Assembly: GCF_020283565.1 (NCBI RefSeq)
Contig: NC_060060.1
Location: forward strand, 49,836,015-49,900,014
Source: Trifolium pratense
Lineage: Eukaryota; Streptophyta; Magnoliopsida; Fabales; Fabaceae
Reading direction: 5' to 3'
DNA length: 64,000 nucleotides
Position 1 is the stretch's first letter. Every line of letters begins with the position of its first letter. The notes beneath the pieces are model-generated. The model made no database searches, was not told the origin of the DNA, and saw nothing but the letters and a program-made list of their open reading frames with translations. The position numbers and the translations under genes are program-made. Below, piece after piece: positions 33,201 through 45,170 of the stretch.

Positions 33201-36200
33201 ACATATGTTATTCAATGAATCTAAAAAGTGCATTTTTGCTTATATTTATGTCCGGAGGGTGTAGTTGTTAATGATTTGGGATTCCATGATGCTTGCTATA
33301 GAAAGTTGGTCTGTAACAGAATTGGAAGATAATAAATGAGATTCATTCACGATGCTTGTTGTTTCTCAATTTCAAATAGACAAAAACAAAAACTGTGAAA
33401 ACAGAGCCGCTTGGAAAGTGACGCGGATATAGCATTACACGTGTTATAATTTGATTGGGAACAGTACCAACAGCACTTATCGTAATGTACCTAAGTTTTA
33501 TCCTTAAGAAAGTGTATTTTTGCACCTTATCTTCCTATTATACCCTTATTTTAATTCACCAATAATTTTTTTTTTTTTTGCACACACTTTCTGTTTCCAA
33601 AAAAAAATATAAAAAAAAAAAAAAAAACTTTAGTTTTCCAAATATATATTAAATCTTTTACGGTTTCAACAAGTACTCCTAAATATTTGGAATTTACATG
33701 AGGGTATAATAGACAAAATATAACCTTAAATTATCAAAACGACAAGTAATTTGAAACAAATTTTTTTTTCTAAAACGACAAGTAATTTGAAACGGAGGGA
33801 GTACCATTTATTTATCAAATGTGTGCCCATAGAATGCATCAATACATATTCCTCTAACCCTCTGTTTTGCTGATTTGTTACTATTTAAATACTTCATCAA
33901 ATCAAAAAATAAATAAAATACTTCTTCAAATCACATTATTAGATAATCATTTTAGTATGTATATATATAGACACAATAACAAGTTCATTAAACATGAAGT
34001 GATGAGAACCAATTAGGTTTATTGATTAGTTCAATAAACATCAGAAGGTATACCTTTGATGCTCGCAGATCATTTACTTCCTTTCTAAGTGAATCATCAG
34101 ATAGGATTAACCGAGACACTGCTCCAGTAGATAACCTGGAATATAATTAGCAAACACCAAAGCAATTATAGAACTGTTCAAATAGCAAGTAAAAGATTAA
34201 AATAATATTAATAATAATACTACTTAAAGCATATATCAAATACCCGAGATATTTTGCAGCATCTGCAACGGATCCCTCAACTGCAAAAATGAGATCCAAA
34301 AGAGCTTGCATTCCCTGTTGAAGGACCATAAGTAAATGTAGTTAAGTTGGATATGGGTTTTGAATTTTCAGTAATAGGTTATTATACAAGGATATAGAAG
34401 AAATAAAAAATAAAAAAAAAAAAAAAGGGAGAGAGACAACTGGGTATACCATTGCAAATTTTGGGTTATTGGGTCCAATTTGCGAACCAATATCTGACCC
34501 TCTTATTGATGACTTGGGAGGAAGGATCTGAAGAAGCTCTCGAGGTGCTGAATAAGCATCAAGATCCACTGGTTTCCTGACTAGCTCGAGAAAATCACAA
34601 GCTCTCTATTAGAATTAAGACAAAGCATTGTTTACTATAAGTAAAGGGACTATTTATCTCAAAATACAAACATTGTTTTACTAAATTGAAGCTGTGTCTG
34701 GTGTCCGACACATGTCAGTATCATGTCTGGCATTTGTGTTAGTACTTCACAAAGTATGACAGCTCAAGCGGTAAGACTGTGAAGTGTGAACCATCTATAT
34801 CGCCAGTCTAATTATCCTTTGTTACATAATACATTTTCCAGTTCAACCATGGTTCAACCACCAATTGTAGTTGCCTAAACCAATTGAACCACAAACTGTA
34901 CCTATAGCCATATCAATCTCCGGTTTGGTATTCCAGCATAATATTCACAATACAAGATCCAGGACCACAAAACGAGGGAGAGTGCCCCCTTAAAAACATA
35001 ATTCAAAGTAGGAAAAATCCACGCACAAACCAAGGAAAACAAAGTCAATAGAGGTATTGATACATCCTAATTACAAAAGTTAATTAAGTACTCAACTTGG
35101 ATACACCAGTTTATGCAGTAATAATTGGTGAATAATAAGCACTAAAAGTCTAAGGTTACGACCCAGATCAAACAATTACTACAATCAACAATTACTACAA
35201 GTTAATCAAGGAAAACAAAGTCAATAGAGGTATTGATACATCCTAATTACAAAAGTTAATCAAGTACTCAACTTGGATGCAACAGTTTATGCAGTAATAA
35301 TTGGTGAATAATAAGCAAAGTCTAAGGTTATCACCCAGATCAAACAATTACTACAATCAACAATTACTACAAGTTTGTCTGTTGTTTTGAATCCAATTTG
35401 CTGAAATTAATGAGTTAATCGATCTTTGTCCTACTAATTGGCATCTACAAGACTAAAAGCATGTTTGGATAATGTACCTTATCTCTAGCCGTATAGAAGC
35501 CCACCTATCCAAGGTGTAGCTTTGTGTTGACCGCACGAAATCACCATTAAATGATGATTTCCAAACACACACTAAAGTGACTGCACCATTTTTCAACGGC
35601 AGCTAATCTGAGACCCTGAAGTTCCCAGTTCCCTTTGTTAGTATTTATTCCTATCCTCCACTTAAAAAAGAAAAAGAATTCGTCACTAAACAAAAAAGAT
35701 ATTTTTCTCTCTTTAACATCACCATTATCATTCTTAATTGTTAATTTTCTTAATGTTATTTTTTTTATAATTAGAAGAACAAGGAAGGATACATCATAAA
35801 ATGGTAAGATTAGGTAAACTTTGGTTCCCAATCAATAAACCAATGTTTTGAAAACCAACCAGTTTTCCTGTTGGTCCAATCCTATTTGAACTGTAATCTA
35901 GTCAAACTAAACTAAATCAGATTGAATCAACTAAACCACCAATTTGAATTGTAAAATGGTGAAACCAGGTCAAACAGAGGTCAAAGTTGTCAAATATCAG
36001 CCATGGAAAATTGCAGTGACGGAATTTCTGACAACTGCCATGGTCAATTTGTGTAGGATTGTGATGCCACATTGTTTTAAGACGGATATGGCCGCTTAAA
36101 ATGGCAGTATTTTGACTTTCCAGCTTCCGCCATGGTCTGCCATCTGCAACTGCAATGGATAAAACACTGAGCACTTTTTTTTTTTTTTGGGTTTTTAACC

Positions 36201-37243
36201 CTCTAGTTCCCAGCGAAGGGGGCCTAGTAATCCAGAGTTCGGCCGCAAGTTAAGTAAAGTCTGGCCAAGAATTGTTCCCACCAGGAATCGAACTTGGGTT
36301 CTCCCCAACAATTCGGCTTAGGGGAGTTCATTAACCACTTGAGCCCAATGTCTTGGTTAACACTAATCGTGGTTTACTCAACAGGATTTTTTTTTTTTGC
36401 ATTTATATTTACTCCCCTAATCGCGGAGTATTTATTAGTCACCTAGTTCAACCAATTGAATCATAACCTAAAGGGTCTCACCAGTTCAATCTTAGATCCG
36501 GTTTTTAAAACATTATGACAAACTCAAAATGTAAGTTGCAATGTGGCACTTCTAATTATCTATGTTTAGAATCTGTTCTGGACTAGACTAGCCTGTCTCA
36601 GGAAGAGAATCAATTCTAGAGTCAAAACCAATTATACTCATGGCAACCAAACGAACAATAAAGAAACAACAAAAATGGGAAACAAAATAGAAAAGAATGA
36701 AAAACCTTTGAGAGCTATAAGAGCACGAAGTCGTTTAATAGCAGAAGCACGGTTCATATGCTGTGACCGATCCTCAGAAGCCTAGAAATTCAATAAATAA
36801 ATAAATAAATAAAATTAATTAAGTCATAATCTAAAAAAAAAAAAATAATTGAAAATGAAAAAGGTAAAAAGAGATTATAGAACCTGAGCGATGATACCAG
36901 TGGGTAAGTGTTTGAGTCGCACAGCAGATTCGCGTTTGTTACGGTGCTGACCACCGGGACCAGAGGTTTTGAATGTTCCCATTTCACACTGTCGCATTAG
37001 GTCATCGTCGGTTAGGTCTAGGTAACCGCCGTAATTGGTGGTGGCGGTGGTGATTGTGGTGGTTGTTGGTGTTGTTGTGGAGTAATTTGAGATTGGGTGA
37101 ATGTTGTTGAGGTTTAGAAAGGAAGAGGATTGTTTGGATTGAAAAAATGGATGATAATGAAGAATGTTGTGAGTTTTTGTTGTTGTGAGTTTTTGTCTGA
37201 GAGTGAGAATGAAGGTTGGTTTGAAGAGGATTTTGTGTGCCAT
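30208..37243 (-). CDS. Class-I peptide chain release factor-like protein with GGQ motif, six exons
   Basis: Exons (minus) are 37243-36884, 36781-36706, 34580-34450, 34314-34244, 34135-34054 and 30228-30208. All are GT-AG and phases close exactly, giving 246 aa. Residues 1-70 are Ser/Thr-rich and look like an organellar transit peptide. Exon 1 carries [18 protein letters not shown], the GGQ peptidyl-tRNA hydrolysis motif. There is no codon-recognition domain, so this is closer to rescue-type factors (ICT1/ArfB-like) than to RF1/RF2. The C-terminal half ([17 protein letters not shown]..., [15 protein letters not shown]) is plant-specific as far as I know. The last exon encodes only GMKPLK after a 3.8 kb intron full of transposons. 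From memory it matches At1g33330, the neighbour of the ANTH homologue. Organelle targeting is inferred. Confidence 0.88.
31395..31660. mobile_element. Degenerate Stowaway-like MITE in the release-factor last intron
   Basis: actccgtctggactcaattataagc at the left and a degenerate inverted counterpart (tttatattcgagtccaaagtagt) at the right resemble Stowaway ends. Old and poorly conserved. Confidence 0.4.
32766..33503. mobile_element. Non-autonomous MULE-like element, middle level of the nest
   Basis: ~58 bp TIRs: ggacaaaacttaggtccagt at the left and ggataaaacttaggtacatt at the right (reverse complement), continuing through gtgctgttggtactgttccc. It is flanked by the perfect 9 bp duplication ttaagaaag (32757-32765, 33504-33512), the Mutator length. 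Confidence 0.85.
33115..33261. mobile_element. Stowaway MITE, inner level of the nest
   Basis: A nearly perfect long hairpin: ctccctccggacacaaatat at one end and its complement (atatttatgtccggaggg) at the other, with TA target sites. The arms extend ~65 bp each (gcaaaaatgcactttttaga and complement). Confidence 0.85.
34686..34755. repeat. tgtccgacac-type repeat, fragment
   Basis: Contains ctggtgtccgacacatgtca. Related sequence is at 40105-40165 and, as a larger inverted structure, at 42080-42410. Confidence 0.45.
35031..35378. repeat. Tandem duplication, two units of ~176 bp, in release-factor intron 2
   Basis: caaggaaaacaaagtcaata begins units at 35031 and 35207. The copies differ by a few substitutions and a small indel. 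Confidence 0.9.
36185..36362 (-). mobile_element. SINE-like element in release-factor intron 2
   Basis: On the minus strand gctcaagtggttaatgaact (A-box-like) precedes caagttcgattcctggtggg (B-box-like). The end ctagagggttaaaaaccc matches fragments at 7000-7075 and 7322-7605. Confidence 0.6.
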
Positions 37244-37404
37244 TGAATTGTTTGTTTCTTCTCAATTCACAAACAATTTTGTTTTCAAGTCGCAGCAGAC
37301 CTGTATGATGAATTGATGATGGTGCCACATTGATTCTGCCATGTGGCAACTAACGTGGAAAGCAGTGTTATTAAACCAAACATAGCAACAAGCTATAAAA
37401 TCAA

Positions 37405-37575
37405 AATCGGATAAAGCACCGGTATCCGATCTACCGGACCCCTAACTAGGTTCGGGATCAGTTCTGTTATTAAGTAGTTACAACATCATTTCAATTGTAC
37501 TTGCAGGAGATCAAATTGTAGTTCTCCCTACCAAGTCCAGCATCAATCAGCACTAAATCAACTAAGTTTCATTAC
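37405..37575 (-). mobile_element. SINE-like element upstream of the release-factor gene
   Basis: gttctccctaccaagtccag and tcaatcagcactaaatcaac align, inverted, with the copy at 27405-27565. Confidence 0.5.
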
Positions 37576-37579
37576 AATA

Positions 37580-39140
37580 TTGTTGTTTATTTCATTGCAT
37601 CAACGATGCTTAATAAATATACAAGTAGTGTACGATCATTATCCTATATATGAAAGGAAATAATGTTGTTGACTATATATTATGGAATGATTCATTTCTT
37701 TAACTCCCCCTCTCAAACTTGGTCACTCACTGACATCAAAATTGTCTCTCATAATGTTGAATCTAGTGTGAGCGAAAGACATGGTTAGATGGTATGTTAT
37801 TTGGTCTGCAATAGGAACATAGCCAACTGGGATTTCATTGTGAATAACTTGGTCACATATGTAGTGGATATCTATTTTAATGTGTTTAGACCTGATATGC
37901 ATAACCGGATTGGAGGCTAGTGCCTTAGCACTCAAGTTATCACACCACAAAACTGGCTTTCGAAGTATTGGTACTTTGAGTTCCCTTAGTAGTGACTTCA
38001 GCCATGCTACTTCAGCTGCTAGATCAGCTAAGTCTCTGTATTATGATTCAGTACTTGATTGGGACACCACTTTTTGCTTTCTTAAGCCCACGACACCAAA
38101 GTTTCACCAAGGAATACACATTGTCCTGCCATGGATTTTGTCTATCATCTATGCTTGTGGCTCAATCTGAATCTGAGAACCTTGTTATGTCAAGATCCAT
38201 TGAAGGTTTGATGTGCAAGCCTAGGTTTGTGGTACCATGGAGATACCTCAGTATTCTCTTTATTTCTTGTCCGTGATCTATTTGTTGTAGAGCTCATGTA
38301 TTGGCAGGAGCTTGTTGACTGCAAAGGTTATATCAGACCTTGTGTTGGTTAAGTGTTGTAGAGCACCTATAACCTGTCTATAGTGTGTAGGATTGGACAT
38401 TGGCTCTCCTTCTATTGTGAATTGTCTTTCGGTTACCATTAACGTAGGATATGATGGTGCATTTTCCGTGTTGAATTTCTTGAGTAAATTTCTTATGTAC
38501 TTTGTTTGTTTCAAGTACGTCCCACTGTTGTCTCCATAGACTTCTATTCCCATAAAGTAGTGTAGATTTCCAAGGTCTTTTAGTGAAAAGGCAAGATTAA
38601 ATTGACCGATGAAAGCTTCTAGGAACTTATTGTTCTGCCAGTTATTATTATATCATCAACATAGATGTGTAGGAATGTAGTGTGATTAGCCTCTTTTAGG
38701 ACAAATAAAGACGAGCAGTCTTGGTGTTTCGGAATCCCCAAGTTAATAGAGTGTGTCTCAGGCTATCATACTAGGCCCTTGAGCTTGCTTTAAACCATAG
38801 ACTGCCTTGTTTAATCTACATATGTGATGTGGTTTGGTTTCATCTATGCACCCTTCAAGTTGATGCAAGAAAATATTTTCGTTGAGATTGACATTCAAAA
38901 ACGCATTGTTTATGTCTAATTGTCTGACTTCCCAATTAAGATGTACAACAATTGACAAAATGATTCTTACGATACATGCTTTGACAACTGGGTTGAATGT
39001 TTCGTCCTAGTCCAATCCCGCTGTTTGTTGAAAGCCTCTAGCAACAAGTCTAGCTTTCCTCTTCTCAATTGTGTCATCTGCCTTGTATTTTGTTTTGTAA
39101 ATCCCCTTTGAGTCAATGATATTTTCTTGCCCATGAAGTG
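37580..39140 (-). pseudogene. Ty1/copia pol remnant (reverse transcriptase to RNase H)
   Basis: In minus-strand order: QLDINNAFLNVNLNENIFL and RLNKAVYGLKQA (reverse transcriptase, 38958-38758), an IYVDDI active-site motif near 38660, MGIEVYGDNSGTYLKQTKYI and GALQHLTNTRSDITFAVN (38553-38278), and MWCDNLSAKALASNPV with ARTRHIKID-like HIRSKHIKIDIHY (RNase H end, 37950-37723). A purine-rich tract near 37700 is followed by possible LTR sequence to 37580. Frames are separated by stops and frameshifts. The 5' half (gag, protease, integrase) is missing. Confidence 0.88.
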
Positions 39141-39636
39141 GTACCAAAGTCCAAGTTCAATTTTTCATCCTATGTTCAAACCAACCAAACCCACCACCAT
39201 TTGAATAAGGCCGGAAAGAATGTCCGCCAAGTTTATATAAGAGAATATTTCCCCTAACCATTAAAGGAAAGACTCGACAAAGGGAGGGAGATGCGGCGAT
39301 GGAAGGAAAACGCTTTCGAAGATCGAGATTTTATTTTATTTTTCTTCGAAAACGAAAAATGACAAAATCACCTTTTTTAATTTATAAAAAATAAATTTTA
39401 CTATTTTTAATAAAATTATCATAAAATTAATTTAAAAAAATATAAAGGAAAAATTACTTTTTATTTAAGTTTTTTGAAACAAACACTCACCTATTCTCTT
39501 CTCTCTCCGTCGCCAACAGTTTCTTTCTCTCTACAACTCTACCGTAAGTCCAATTTCTTCCATCCTAAACAGCGACCTCTCACAACGCTTCTTATTCCTT
39601 TTCATGACATTCGAAAACCTTTGATTTTGCAGTGTA
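39141..39636 (+). promoter_or_regulatory. Upstream region and 5' UTR of the ALKBH6-like gene
   Basis: A CT-rich leader at 39490-39543 (ctctctccgtcgcc) ends in a GT donor at 39544. The matching acceptor ttttgcag ends at 39632, four bases before the start codon, so a short 5' UTR intron is likely. Confidence 0.5.
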
Positions 39637-42600
39637 ATGGAAAAAATTGAACCAAAACACCAAAATTTAGCTAATTTCAAAGTTGGGTCATTGCCAACTC
39701 TATTTTATATCCCTAACTTTATCACAGAGAATGATCAAACCCTTCTACTCAACAATGTACCAATACTATTCATTCTTCAACCTAATGTTTTTATAATTTA
39801 ACTATGTTTCTTTTTTGTATGCAAAAAACTGATTTTATTTATTTTTTGTTCTGATTGTTGTTAGATTAATGGAGCTCCTTCATCAAAGTGGAAGTTGTTA
39901 AAGAATAGAAGGCTTCAGAATTGGGGTATGTATGAATATGATTATTAATTTATGCACCCCCAAACATAGAATATATAGATCAGTGGTTTTACAAATTATC
40001 AAATACTTTAATTTTTGGTAGGTTGGGGTTGGTAGAAAGTGAAGAATTATAAGAAAATATAGATATTAGGAGGTGAACTTCCCTTTATAAGTATCATGAT
40101 CTATGTAGAACCGACATTCTAGAAGGCGTGTCTGATGTCTCATACTAACACTGTGACACATGGGGTTACATTCACTTGCTTCTAATTTTTTCTATTTGTT
40201 AGTGTAGTGTAGTGTAGTATCTGGTGTTGATTTCGACTTTTTATTTTGGAGGGGGGGATTTTCCAAGACATAATCCTCATTTTGTATTGTCATGGATATG
40301 AAATTTGTCTCATGATAGCCCATTTCATATAACCTCCGTGAAAATCATAGTTGAAATATTGTGGTTAAGCATTCCTCGATTACTATGAGTCAAAATAAAA
40401 ATGTCCCGTGGCTTGGAATGGACTTTATTTTTTCACATCTAATGTAATTTGAAAAAGGGCCTTGTCATGAATATTTACTTCTTCAGTGTTACCAACCAAA
40501 TTAGTAATGATTACCAAAAGTGTTTTGAAAATTGGTCCATATTGATGTTGATCAGTTACTTCATGTCACTTTTTATTGTAGGTGGTGTTGTTCATGAGAA
40601 GGGGCTTCTACCTCAAGCTTGTAAGTGATCATATTTTTACTTTTATAATTTGAATATTGTATCTGAATGGAAACTCATAATGTAGTCTATTACAAGTGTG
40701 AAGCCACTATGTTCTAGGTGTTTTTGTGGTCCATCTGCCTTTTGATAGTTTAAACAGCGACTACTCGGCTGTAATATTACGCCAGTTTTTGTTGAAGGTG
40801 GAATGCTAGCAAGTAGCAAAAAACTTTTCTTAATATACTTTTAGTCCATTTATTAGCTGCCTTGTTAAATAGAAGCTATAGCGGCACTACTATATAGCTA
40901 TAGCATAGTGGAATTCGAACAAATCTCCGATCCTCTATTTAGTACAAAATATTGACAAATAGTGGGCTGTAGTGGCACTACAGCACTGTTACGTGGCAGA
41001 ATCAGAACAAACTGTTATATTCCGCAATAGACAGCAGTAGCACGATAGCCCCGTAAATTGATTACTTTTAAAAAGAGTGTGTTCATGAGAGTGGCTTGCT
41101 AGTATCACTCTCATTGAAATAACGTGATTGTTACTTCTACTTTACACATGTTATCTACACGCTGCAAGATGATAAAATAGTCTGGTGGACCTGAAACAGA
41201 CTATTAGTTGTTAGATTAGATACATGTTTCATTGTAGTTCTTTCTACGTGGATACAATTGATTTTGTCATGTCTTTTTATGCATTGTTGGGTTTGTTTCT
41301 GTAATTTTTGCCCCTTTCATTGCACCAAAAATAGATAGGTTTAGAATTTGTAGAATTAATCTTTAAGTAATTGATCATAATCAAATTGATTTGTCTTTGT
41401 AAAGACATTTTTAATGTGAGTAAAGAATTGGTGTTGTTTGCATAGTAAATAAGCATCACCTTTGTAGTAAAGAATTGATATGTTCATAAAAATTAGTCTC
41501 ACACTTCATATCATATCTACTCTCTGGTAACTGACTTTTATTGAAATCAATTTTTGCCATTGCAAAATTGATTTTTTTTTCAACCTAATGTTAACCAAAC
41601 ATCTTATATTACCTTACAACCACATTATCTCTGCCAAAATTTGATTTATAGCCAAAACAAACTGGCACTGCCTCTAAGACATTGTTATATCGTTGATCTG
41701 CACTTGATTATTTTTGAAATTGATCTAACCGTGGAAAAGAGGGTAACATAACTAGGTCCTTTTTTAATTTACTTAAGTTTTATTTATTGATTTTCCTTTT
41801 GCAGTGCCTCCATGGTTGACAAATTTCACACAAAAAATATGTGAAGAATCAGGACTATTCCCATCACCAATCAATCATGTTCTCATAAATGAATACCAAC
41901 CTAACCAAGGCATAATGGTTTGTCCTGAACCTCAACCCCTGCTTTTGACCATTCATTTGCCCTGTTTTTTCCTTTTAGATGTGAAATGTAGATTGTTAAG
42001 ATTTCATTGTTCATTATTTGTTCTTAATCCTTATGTAGAGATGATAATAATCATGATTTATGAGCAAGATCTAGAGGCTAGCTATGTAGCATCGACACTT
42101 CACATTGAAGGCGTGTCCGACACAACATCGACACGTGTTTACATTCAATTATTTCATTTTCTCAAATTATTATTGGTGTCAACATGTCAATGTCAGTCTA
42201 TGAAGCACTGACACGGACATTGGGCACAACATTAACACGTCAACAACGGTAATAAAATTTAAGAAAGATTAATTCATTGAATATAATATCACACGTGTAG
42301 GTGTCGGACACCATGTCACACACTGGACACGCCTTCGATCAGAAGTGTCAGTGTTATAGAGGTGTTAATATCGTGTCCGGTATCTGTGTCGGTGCTTAAT
42401 AGGTCTAGAGTGCATTTTCATGCATGTTTCTACTTGCTAGTTTTGAATGAAGATTGTTTTATTCTACAGCCACACCAGGATGGACCTTCCTATTTTCCAG
42501 TTGTTGCTATTCTATCACTTGGATCTCCTGTTGTCATGGACTTCACTCCCCATGCAAGATTAAAACTTGATTCACAAGAAGTTATTGACAACGAATCAGA

Positions 42601-43400
42601 CGGAGAAACTATTGAGACTGGGAAAGAAATGTGGCTTGATGATCACCATCCATTCTCTATTATATTGATGCCTCGCAGTTTACTGATATTCAAGGATAAG
42701 GCATACTCAGGTAAGGTTATTGTTCTCAAGTACTATAATAAATCATTATATTGATTTGGTAATTTAATAAGGGGGTGTTTCGAAGAGTTTATGTAGACTT
42801 ATCTTATTTATGAAAATAGCTTATTATACATGTATAAGTCATTTTAAGATTATTTTCTTAATCTCATCTAGATAGTTTATTGGCATATCATATATAAATT
42901 GTTTTCAGTGTATACAGAATTTACCTTCATTCTCTCTCTTTGATTGTAGAAACAACTTATACAAAAACTATGATAACATTATTAAATAAGAGTATAATTA
43001 AGTTGTATAGTCAAATGCCCTCTAAATCATGTAGCCGTAATCTCTTTTGGCTTTACTAAAAGTTGTTTACATTTGCATGTGATTGCAGATTACTTGCATG
43101 GTATAAAAGATTGTGCTGTACATGGCTATGATGGGGTAAGGCTACACAGATACTAAACTTTTATGCCATAAATTGATTGCATTTCTAATTATTTCTCATG
43201 CTTCAAACTGTCTTTTTCAGGCTGTAAATGAAATTGAAGCTTTGAAACACAATGAATCAGATAGCCGTCTTTTTGGCTCAGAGGAAGTGGTGGAAACAAT
43301 AGGAAAAGATGAGTATAAGAATATATCAAGAACTTCCAATAGAATTTCATTGACTTGCAGATTGGTTCCAAAAGTTCACAAGAATTTGTTTAGGTTTTGA
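39637..43400 (+). CDS. ALKBH6: ALKBH6-like Fe(II)/2-oxoglutarate dioxygenase, seven exons
   Basis: Exons are 39637-39756, 39865-39925, 40582-40620, 41805-41917, 42470-42710, 43089-43135 and 43221-43400. All are GT-AG and phases close to TGA, giving 266 aa. Conserved landmarks in order are VGSLPTLFYIPNFI, WKLLKNRRLQNWGG, LPPWLT, INHVLINEY, then PHQDGPSYFPVVAILSLGSP with the HxD iron ligands, a distal His in YLHGI, and the 2OG-binding Arg region SLTCRLVPKVHKNLFRF at the C-terminus. AlkB-family enzymes oxidatively remove alkyl groups from nucleic acids; the precise ALKBH6 substrate is not deducible here. The protein appears complete. Introns 3 and 4 hold repeats. Confidence 0.94.
40720..41060. 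repeat. Degenerate palindromic repeat in ALKBH6 intron 3
   Basis: Contains many agctatagc, gcggcactac and gcactacagcac motifs suggesting an old DNA transposon. No defined ends. Confidence 0.35.
42060..42410. mobile_element. Inverted-repeat element (tgtccgacac family) in ALKBH6 intron 4
   Basis: Inverted segments around gaaggcgtgtccgacac (left) and gtcacacactggacacgcct (right). Internal copies of gacacg motifs are frequent. Related fragments occur at 34686-34755 and 40105-40165. Borders are approximate. Confidence 0.5.
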
Positions 43401-44373
43401 AATTATATACATTTCATCTTCCATTCAATCAAAAGTTTAATTGTCACCTTGTTTTTAGTTTTTCTTTTTCTTTCTCTGTACAATATTCTCGTTGACTCAG
43501 TCGATCTATGTTGTGATTATGAAACAATTGTGCAAACCTAGATCTCACTAGTAGCGGTCCAAACATATACTTAGCAATGGTCATACCAAAAACCTAATAT
43601 CTACTATGTACAATAAAATAGAGTTTTTCTTATGATTGTTTGTTCGTCAACTTCGACAGTGAGTGAGAAGTTCTTTTTATAGAGCTTGAGAGTAGAGTCG
43701 TCGTTAATAAAGTTGTGTGTTGTAAGAGCCTTTGTATAACTTTGTTGTCACTGCAAATGTCATAGGGAAAACCCTAAGTTGATGATCAAAGTAGATACAT
43801 TATTTAACAGATTGTCATTTTATGATTTCGCGTGATTTAAAAAATTATCTTTATCAGACAATTGACTTTCACGCTCAAATCTCATACCACTTCAATGTGT
43901 TTGTGAAGAATATTTCTTTAGTAATAAGTAATGAAAACACCTTTGTTGCATTAAAGAAATAATAGATGAAGAGATGATCAGATGCAAGCTCGATCAATCG
44001 TAAGACGCATTTTACCAAATGATGAGCTCCTTTGTGCCACAAGCTTATGTGCTTCTCTTTGTATCAGTTGGAGAACTACTAGATGATGTTGCTTCCTTTG
44101 GTACTAGACACACTTTGTGTTCTAGTTTATGTTAGCAAACAGTGAGCACTAGACGATTTTTGCTCATTGTGACGAACATGTTATGTGCTATACTTTGGTG
44201 TCAATATGTCAATAGATAGTAAGAGCATCTCCAATGGAAGGAGAAACTTCGTACTAATATCATGGTAATCCTAAAAAATTACTAGAGGAAAAACTTCGTA
44301 CTAATATACTTATGTGACTGGGCCATCGGGGACATATTCAAAAGTCAATTGAATGAGATACAAGATGTTTTTT

Positions 44374-44374
<1 letters not shown>

Positions 44375-44414
<40 letters not shown>
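44375..44414. repeat. (TAA)n microsatellite
   Basis: About thirteen TAA/AAT triplets. Confidence 0.95.
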
Positions 44415-44416
<2 letters not shown>

Positions 44417-44861
44417 TTATATAAAGTTTAATCACAACTGAATCATCTCCACTCTTCACTCTCAAATCCAAACCCCTTTCCATCAAGAGTAGCCAATTTC
44501 GGCAGTGGTGCGACGAGGTGTCGTGAACCTAACACCACCCTCCATATCACCTACAAACCCCAATTAGGATTACAACTCCTATGGATCTCATAACCGCCAT
44601 CTTTGGCGGTCGTTTCTCACCCACCTACTCCGTTCGTTGTTCGCAATTTGAGTACCAGTGGGTTTCTCCTTCTACTTAACCTACAAACGTGAATCCACTT
44701 GTTCCCTTAATTGCCAGCGGTCGTGCTGGTGGTGGGATTGAATTGTTTGGCTATAAATGGTTGTGTTACCTTGTTGTTTGTCACATAGGGTAGTGGTTTG
44801 GATGTTGGACATCATGTGTTTTTAAATATCATACATGATGTGTCAGTATATGATAGGATGC

Positions 44862-44900
44862 ATGTGTAAAATAACTTTACACTGACGGTGCATATAAATT
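44862..44900. repeat. Single-ended relic of the acaccgacggtgt MITE family
   Basis: gtgtaaaataactttacactgacggtgcat resembles the right end of the MITE at 25605-25783, but no left partner was found. Confidence 0.5.
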
Positions 44901-45170
44901 AAATTCAAAAAGAAAACAAAGAATTATTATACCCAAAAAAACAAATAACTAAAATTCTTTTTATTTCGACTTTTTAAATTAAATTAAATAATCTTTTTAA
45001 TTTTACCGTTGAGTTCAAGTTTTCAATTCATTCTTACAATATATATTTTTAAATAATTTATTTACTTTGGTAAAAAAATAAATAAATATATTTATTAAAA
45101 TTAATAAATTAATTGGGCCTCTGCCCTCTTTTGTACAAAAATATATTAATAAATTAATTAAAAAAATTAA

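Larger units (their letters stand above)
32709..33801. mobile_element. Stowaway-like element, outer level of a nest
   Basis: The ends CTCCCTCCATTTCAAATTAC and its inverted counterpart (gtaatttgaaacggagggag) are flanked by TA on both sides (32707-32708 and 33802-33803). This is the Tc1/mariner pattern. Its original ~340 bp body is interrupted at 32765 by the element at 32766-33503. Confidence 0.8.
43401..45170. other. Intergenic between ALKBH6 and SET gene
   Basis: No gene recognised. It contains a gagcatctccaatgga motif (44223-44238) typical of a MITE end, a (TAA)n tract, GC-richer DNA at 44440-44770 that may be a captured gene fragment, and a MITE end at 44862-44900. Confidence 0.45.

Noticed and set aside
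37880..38276. Plus-strand ORFs of ~95 codons over the copia remnant
   Set aside because: Antisense shadows of the degraded copia RNase H and reverse transcriptase region.
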